Positions 13,858 through 16,953 of a stretch of DNA of 16,953 bases are shown here, one piece after another. How positions within the stretch are numbered: the stretch's first letter is position 1; every line of letters begins with the position of its first letter. The stretch comes from an uncultured Faecalibacterium sp. (GTDB taxonomy: Bacteria; Bacillota; Clostridia; Oscillospirales; Ruminococcaceae): assembly GCA_934501115.1 (NCBI GenBank), contig CAKSTO010000047.1, positions 1 to 16,953 on the forward strand, given 5' to 3'. Below the pieces are notes generated by a model. The model ran no database searches and was not told the origin of the DNA. It saw nothing but the letters and a program-made list of their open reading frames with translations. The translations under genes and the position numbers were made by a program.

Positions 13858-15767
13858 GCAGCGTAATCGCTGGCGGCCTTACCTGCAATACGGCCGAACA
13901 CAGTGAAGTCTGCAACAGCGTTGCCGCCCAGACGGTTTGCGCCGTGGACACCACCGGTGACCTCACCTGCTGCGAACAGGCCGGGGATCACAGAACCGTC
14001 AGCCTTCAGCACCTCAGTGTTGGTGTTGATCTTCAGACCGCCCATGGTGTGGTGCACACCGGCAGTGACCTTGATGGCATAGTACGGAGCAGTATCCAGC
14101 TTGTTTGCAAAGCTGGTACGGCCAAAGTCGGGGTCATTCTTGGCCTCAACGTAACCGTTCCAGGTCTTCATGGTCTCGGCAAACGCAGCCTCATCAACGC
14201 CCATGGCCTTGCCCAGTTCCTCGTAGGTCTCGCCGGTCACAGTGTAGCCCTTCTTGATATAGCCCTGAATGACGCTGGAAGCATCGACCATGGCCTGATC
14301 GACCACCAGCCAGCTGTAGCTGCCGGTCTGAGCGATCTCAGCAGCAGAGACCACATCGCGGGTACCGACTTCGTCGATGAAGCGCTTGCCCTCGGCGTTG
14401 ATCAGCACAGCGCCGTCGCCGCGCAGACCCTCGGTGATCAGCGCAGCAGTATTGGCCTCCACGGTGGGGTGGATCTGGATCTGATCCATATCCACGGTGT
14501 CAGCGCCAACGGCGGTGGCCATCTCAATGCCCTGACCCTGAGCGCCGGCAGCATTGGTGGTCATGAAGCCCTTCAGCTCAGGCTTGTACTCGGTGACCAT
14601 GTCCAGATTTGCACCGAAGCCGCCGGTGGTCAGCACCACGGCTTTGGCATTGACGGTGACGGTCTCGCCGGTAGAGCCGGTAGCCTTGATGCCCACGGCA
14701 GCGCCGCTCGCATCGGTCAGGATCTCATTTGCGGTGGTATTCAGCAGGATCTGAACGCCTGCCTTCTCACAGTTCTCCTCCAGCAGGGGGATCATGTAGG
14801 AACCGACAGAAACGGTCTTGCCCTCTGCGTCCACAGGGCGATGGATGCGCTTGACGGATGCACCGCCGAAGCTGGAAACACTGTGCAGAGTGATGCCGTG
14901 CTCATCCAGCCAGTCGATGGCGTCAGCGGAGTCGGAGCACAGGGTCTCCACCAGAGCGGGGTCGTTGATGCCCTTGCCGCCGATCATGGTATCCAGCTCC
15001 ATCAGCTCAACGGAGTCGAAGTAGCCGGTGGGGTTCTTCTGGTACTCTGCCCACTGCTCAGAGACGGTCTTTGCCAGAGCGGTGATGGTCTCGTTGTCAG
15101 CGTACTTTTCAGCAGCGGTCTTCAGGGTCTTTTCGACACCGGCAGACTCGCCGAACTCGTTCTCATCCTGATACACGGTCTTGCCGGCGTTCATGCCGCC
15201 GGTAGCGCGCACAGAGTTGCCGCCCACCATGGGCTGGCTCTCCACGATCACAACGCTCTTGCCCTCGGCAGCAGCGGTGATGGCAGCAGTCATGCCTGCA
15301 CCGCCTGCACCCACGATGACAACATCAGCGTCAACGGTGGAATCCTCAGCCTTGGTCTCGTCAGCCTTGACCTCGATCTTGTAGTCGTCGGCGTTCAGGC
15401 CGGCAGCGGTCAGGGCAGCGGCTGCTGCCTCCTTGATGGCATCAGAGGTGATGGTCGCGGTGGCAACGCCGTCCACAGCGATGCTGCCGGTCTCAGCGAT
15501 CTGACCGGGCAGCTGCTCCAGAGCCAGCGTACCGATGCCGGGGGTCTCGTCCTTGCCCTCAGCAGTGCAGCCGGTAATCTTGCCGTCTTCCAGCGTCAGG
15601 GTAACCGTAACGTCACCGCCCATGCCCTTGGCAGTGCCGGTGAACTCGCCGGAAACGCCTGCGTTGGAAGCGGACTTGCTGCCGCAGCCGTAGCCCAGCA
15701 GGCTGACGCCTACAACAGCCGCCATGGCCAGCGCAGCTACGCTCTTGCGGATCTGATTCTTTTTCAT
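13854..15767 (-). CDS. Exported FMN/FAD flavoprotein reductase (flavocytochrome c/fumarate reductase family), probable lipoprotein
   Basis: A 637-residue protein. Residues 1-27 are a lipoprotein-like signal with Cys28 (LLGYGCGSKS; the lipobox is imperfect). Residues ~38-120 are an FMN-binding domain with the attachment-type motif VDGVATATITS; T107 would carry FMN, probably added by ApbE. From 147 on is a FAD_binding_2 reductase: VVIVGAGGAGMTAA (150-162), GGNSVRATGGMNA, then the active-site-like QIHPT, LRGDGAVLINAEGKRF and GVHGANRLGGNA. It resembles fumarate/urocanate/methacrylate-type reductases that dispose of electrons outside the membrane; the substrate cannot be read. The start ATG 15767 follows AAGGAAG; an earlier ATG at 15809 would add a hydrophilic stretch before the signal and is rejected. 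No heme motif CxxCH is present. No clear promoter lies in the short gap upstream. Confidence 0.9.
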   Translation of the reverse strand: MKKNQIRKSVAALAMAAVVGVSLLGYGCGSKSASNAGVSGEFTGTAKGMGGDVTVTLTLEDGKITGCTAEGKDETPGIGTLALEQLPGQIAETGSIAVDGVATATITSDAIKEAAAAALTAAGLNADDYKIEVKADETKAEDSTVDADVVIVGAGGAGMTAAITAAAEGKSVVIVESQPMVGGNSVRATGGMNAGKTVYQDENEFGESAGVEKTLKTAAEKYADNETITALAKTVSEQWAEYQKNPTGYFDSVELMELDTMIGGKGINDPALVETLCSDSADAIDWLDEHGITLHSVSSFGGASVKRIHRPVDAEGKTVSVGSYMIPLLEENCEKAGVQILLNTTANEILTDASGAAVGIKATGSTGETVTVNAKAVVLTTGGFGANLDMVTEYKPELKGFMTTNAAGAQGQGIEMATAVGADTVDMDQIQIHPTVEANTAALITEGLRGDGAVLINAEGKRFIDEVGTRDVVSAAEIAQTGSYSWLVVDQAMVDASSVIQGYIKKGYTVTGETYEELGKAMGVDEAAFAETMKTWNGYVEAKNDPDFGRTSFANKLDTAPYYAIKVTAGVHHTMGGLKINTNTEVLKADGSVIPGLFAAGEVTGGVHGANRLGGNAVADFTVFGRIAGKAASDYAA

Positions 15768-15817
15768 TGTTTCTTCCTTCTCATATTTGGGTTGCTTGTG
15801 TTCGGACATCTATCAGC

Positions 15818-15857
15818 AAAAAAAGGGGGAGCTGCTTATTCGGAAAGCAGCTCCCCC
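15818..15857 (-). terminator. Strong intrinsic terminator after the GGGtGRT gene
   Basis: A perfect 13-bp stem: GGGGGAGCTGCTT (15825-15837) pairs with AAGCAGCTCCCCC (15845-15857) around a 7-nt loop. On the minus strand a run of seven T follows (15824-15818). It lies about 20 nt past the GGGtGRT stop. Confidence 0.95.
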
Positions 15858-15878
15858 TCGCTGAAACTTAGGAAAGAC

Positions 15879-16877
15879 TTAGGCGTTCGCCTGAGCTGCA
15901 GCAACAGCACATGCAACGGTAGCGCCGACCATGGGGTTGTTGCCCATGCCGATCAGACCCATCATCTCAACGTGTGCAGGCACAGAAGAAGAACCTGCAA
16001 ACTGAGCATCGCCGTGCACACGACCCAGAGAGTCGGTCAGGCCGTAGCTTGCGGGGCCTGCAGCCACGTTATCGGGATGCAGGGTACGGCCCGTGCCGCC
16101 GCCGGAAGCGACAGAGAAGTACTTCTTGCCGTTCTCGATGGCCCACTTCTTGTAGGTGCCGGCAACCAGATGCTGGAAGCGGACGGGGTTGGTGGAGTTG
16201 CCGGTGATGGAGCACTGAACGTCCTCCTTCTTCATGATGGCAACGCCTTCCATAACGTCGTTTGCACCGTAGCACTTGACGGCTGCGCGCTCGCCCTCGG
16301 AGAAGGGGATCTCCTTGACGACGGTCAGGGTCTGAGTGGGGATATCGTACTCAGTCTGAACATAGGTGAAGCCGTTGATACGGGAAATGATGTAAGCTGC
16401 ATCCTTGCCCAGGCCGTTCAGGATGACGCGCAGGGGGGTCTTGCGGACCTTGTTTGCGGTGCGGGCGATGCCGATAGCACCCTCAGCAGCAGCAAAGGAC
16501 TCGTGGCCTGCCAGGAAAGCGAAGCAGGTGGTGTCCTCGCTCAGCAGACGAGCGCCCAGATTGCCGTGGCCCAGACCGACCTGACGCTGCTCAGCGACAG
16601 AGCCGGGGATGGTGAAAGCTTCCAGACCTTCGCCGATGGCAGCAGCGCACTCGGCAGCATCGGTCAGGCCGCGCTTGACGGCGATGGCGGTGCCCAGGGT
16701 GTATGCCCAGACAGCGTTATCAAAGCAGATGGGCTGAACGCCGCGCACGATCTTGTCGCAGTCGATGCCCTTAGCGAGGAGCATCTCGTTGCAAGCGTCC
16801 AGAGACTCCAGGCCGTTAGCCTTCAGGCATGCCTCGATTTTCGGCATGCGGCGATCCATAGATTCAAAAGTTGCCAT
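15879..16877 (-). CDS. GGGtGRT protein (conserved family of unknown function)
   Basis: A 332-residue protein of the GGGtGRT family, named after the motif seen here at 259-265 (ASGGGTGRTLHPDN). Other conserved-looking stretches are VGLGHGNLGARLL (100-112), NGLGKDAAYIISRINGF (154-170), KCYGANDVMEGVAIM (201-215) and AQFAGSSSVPAHVEMMGLIG (291-310). It has no signal peptide and no membrane helix, so it is cytosolic. The family is widespread in anaerobic Firmicutes, often beside an iron-sulfur scaffold gene. Here it follows the end of such a probable gene by 17 nt. A role in Fe-S metabolism is inferred from that neighbour only. Six or more cysteines are spread through the chain without a CxxC cluster. 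The ribosome site GAGGAGGA precedes the ATG. Confidence 0.93.
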   Translation of the reverse strand: MATFESMDRRMPKIEACLKANGLESLDACNEMLLAKGIDCDKIVRGVQPICFDNAVWAYTLGTAIAVKRGLTDAAECAAAIGEGLEAFTIPGSVAEQRQVGLGHGNLGARLLSEDTTCFAFLAGHESFAAAEGAIGIARTANKVRKTPLRVILNGLGKDAAYIISRINGFTYVQTEYDIPTQTLTVVKEIPFSEGERAAVKCYGANDVMEGVAIMKKEDVQCSITGNSTNPVRFQHLVAGTYKKWAIENGKKYFSVASGGGTGRTLHPDNVAAGPASYGLTDSLGRVHGDAQFAGSSSVPAHVEMMGLIGMGNNPMVGATVACAVAAAQANA

Positions 16878-16894
16878 GAGTTGTTCCTCCTCTC

Positions 16895-16953
16895 TTATTC
16901 CTCACGCGGGTCGATGTACTTCACAGCGCCCTGCTCCTTGCTGAAGCGGCCGT
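16895..16953 (-). CDS. C-terminal fragment of a probable NifU-like Fe-S scaffold protein (partial)
   Basis: The last 18 codons of a minus-strand gene, ending GAVKYIDPREE and TAA at 16897-16895. The rest is outside the window. The tail and the position in front of a GGGtGRT gene fit an iron-sulfur cluster assembly scaffold (IscU/NifU-like) protein, but the fragment is too short for a firm call. It is surely in the same transcript as the GGGtGRT gene. Confidence 0.5.
   Translation of the reverse strand, partial: GRFSKEQGAVKYIDPREE

Noticed and set aside
15768..15809. Longer N-terminus for the flavoprotein starting at ATG 15809
   Set aside because: It would put 14 hydrophilic residues before a clear signal peptide; the ribosome site favours ATG 15767.
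1..16953. CRISPR arrays, insertion sequences, rRNA genes
   Set aside because: No regularly spaced direct repeats, transposase frames or rRNA-like stretches were found by reading both strands.

Overview
The window looks like chromosome of a gut Clostridia/Oscillospirales bacterium, most likely Faecalibacterium or a close relative. This is inferred from gene content and protein style (GGGtGRT protein, SLH protein, NusG domain II protein, DUF6061-type small protein, Tn1549-style relaxase), not from a marker gene. The right-hand two thirds (about 6.4-16.95 kb) is GC-rich housekeeping DNA, nearly all on the minus strand. The left third is accessory DNA.

Left region (1-3033, plus strand): the end of a mobilizable or conjugative element. 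It holds the 3' end of a small accessory gene, a relaxase, a ParB-domain protein, and a small element-type gene whose 3' end runs through a hairpin/terminator at a sharp drop in GC.

Central region (3037-5882, minus strand): an AT-rich three-gene operon that reads as a type II 'short' CBASS anti-phage system. It encodes a CD-NTase, an E2-like protein with a SEC-C zinc tail (no E1), and a four-TM S-4TM effector. The genes overlap by 4 nt (ATGA), so they are probably translationally coupled. The promoter is strong: TTGACA, a 17-nt spacer, TATATT. Between it and the first gene lies an inverted repeat with exact CIRCE geometry (9-bp arms, N9 spacer, 16/18 to TTAGCACTC-N9-GAGTGCTAA), the operator of the heat-shock repressor HrcA. 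This suggests that the defence operon is wired to protein-folding stress, and it is the main finding.

Boundary region (5979-6543): a strong terminator, a DUF6061-like small gene, a second terminator, and tRNA-Pro(GGG) with its own TTGACA-N17-TATACT promoter. The 3' end of the tRNA faces the accessory DNA, so it is a candidate attachment site.

Right region, minus strand. (a) One apparent operon at 13347-6585 encodes a MacA/YknX-like adaptor, a MacB-type ATPase, a MacB/FtsX permease, a secreted SLH-domain protein and a ComF-like phosphoribosyltransferase. (b) A two-gene unit at 15767-13459 encodes a probable lipoprotein flavin reductase (FMN-binding plus FAD-binding domains, fumarate-reductase-like) and a membrane-anchored NusG domain II protein, ending in a terminator at about 13402-13439. 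(c) The GGGtGRT protein follows the 3' end of a probable NifU-like scaffold gene and ends in a strong terminator at 15818-15857.

No CRISPR array, rRNA, insertion sequence or integrase gene was seen.
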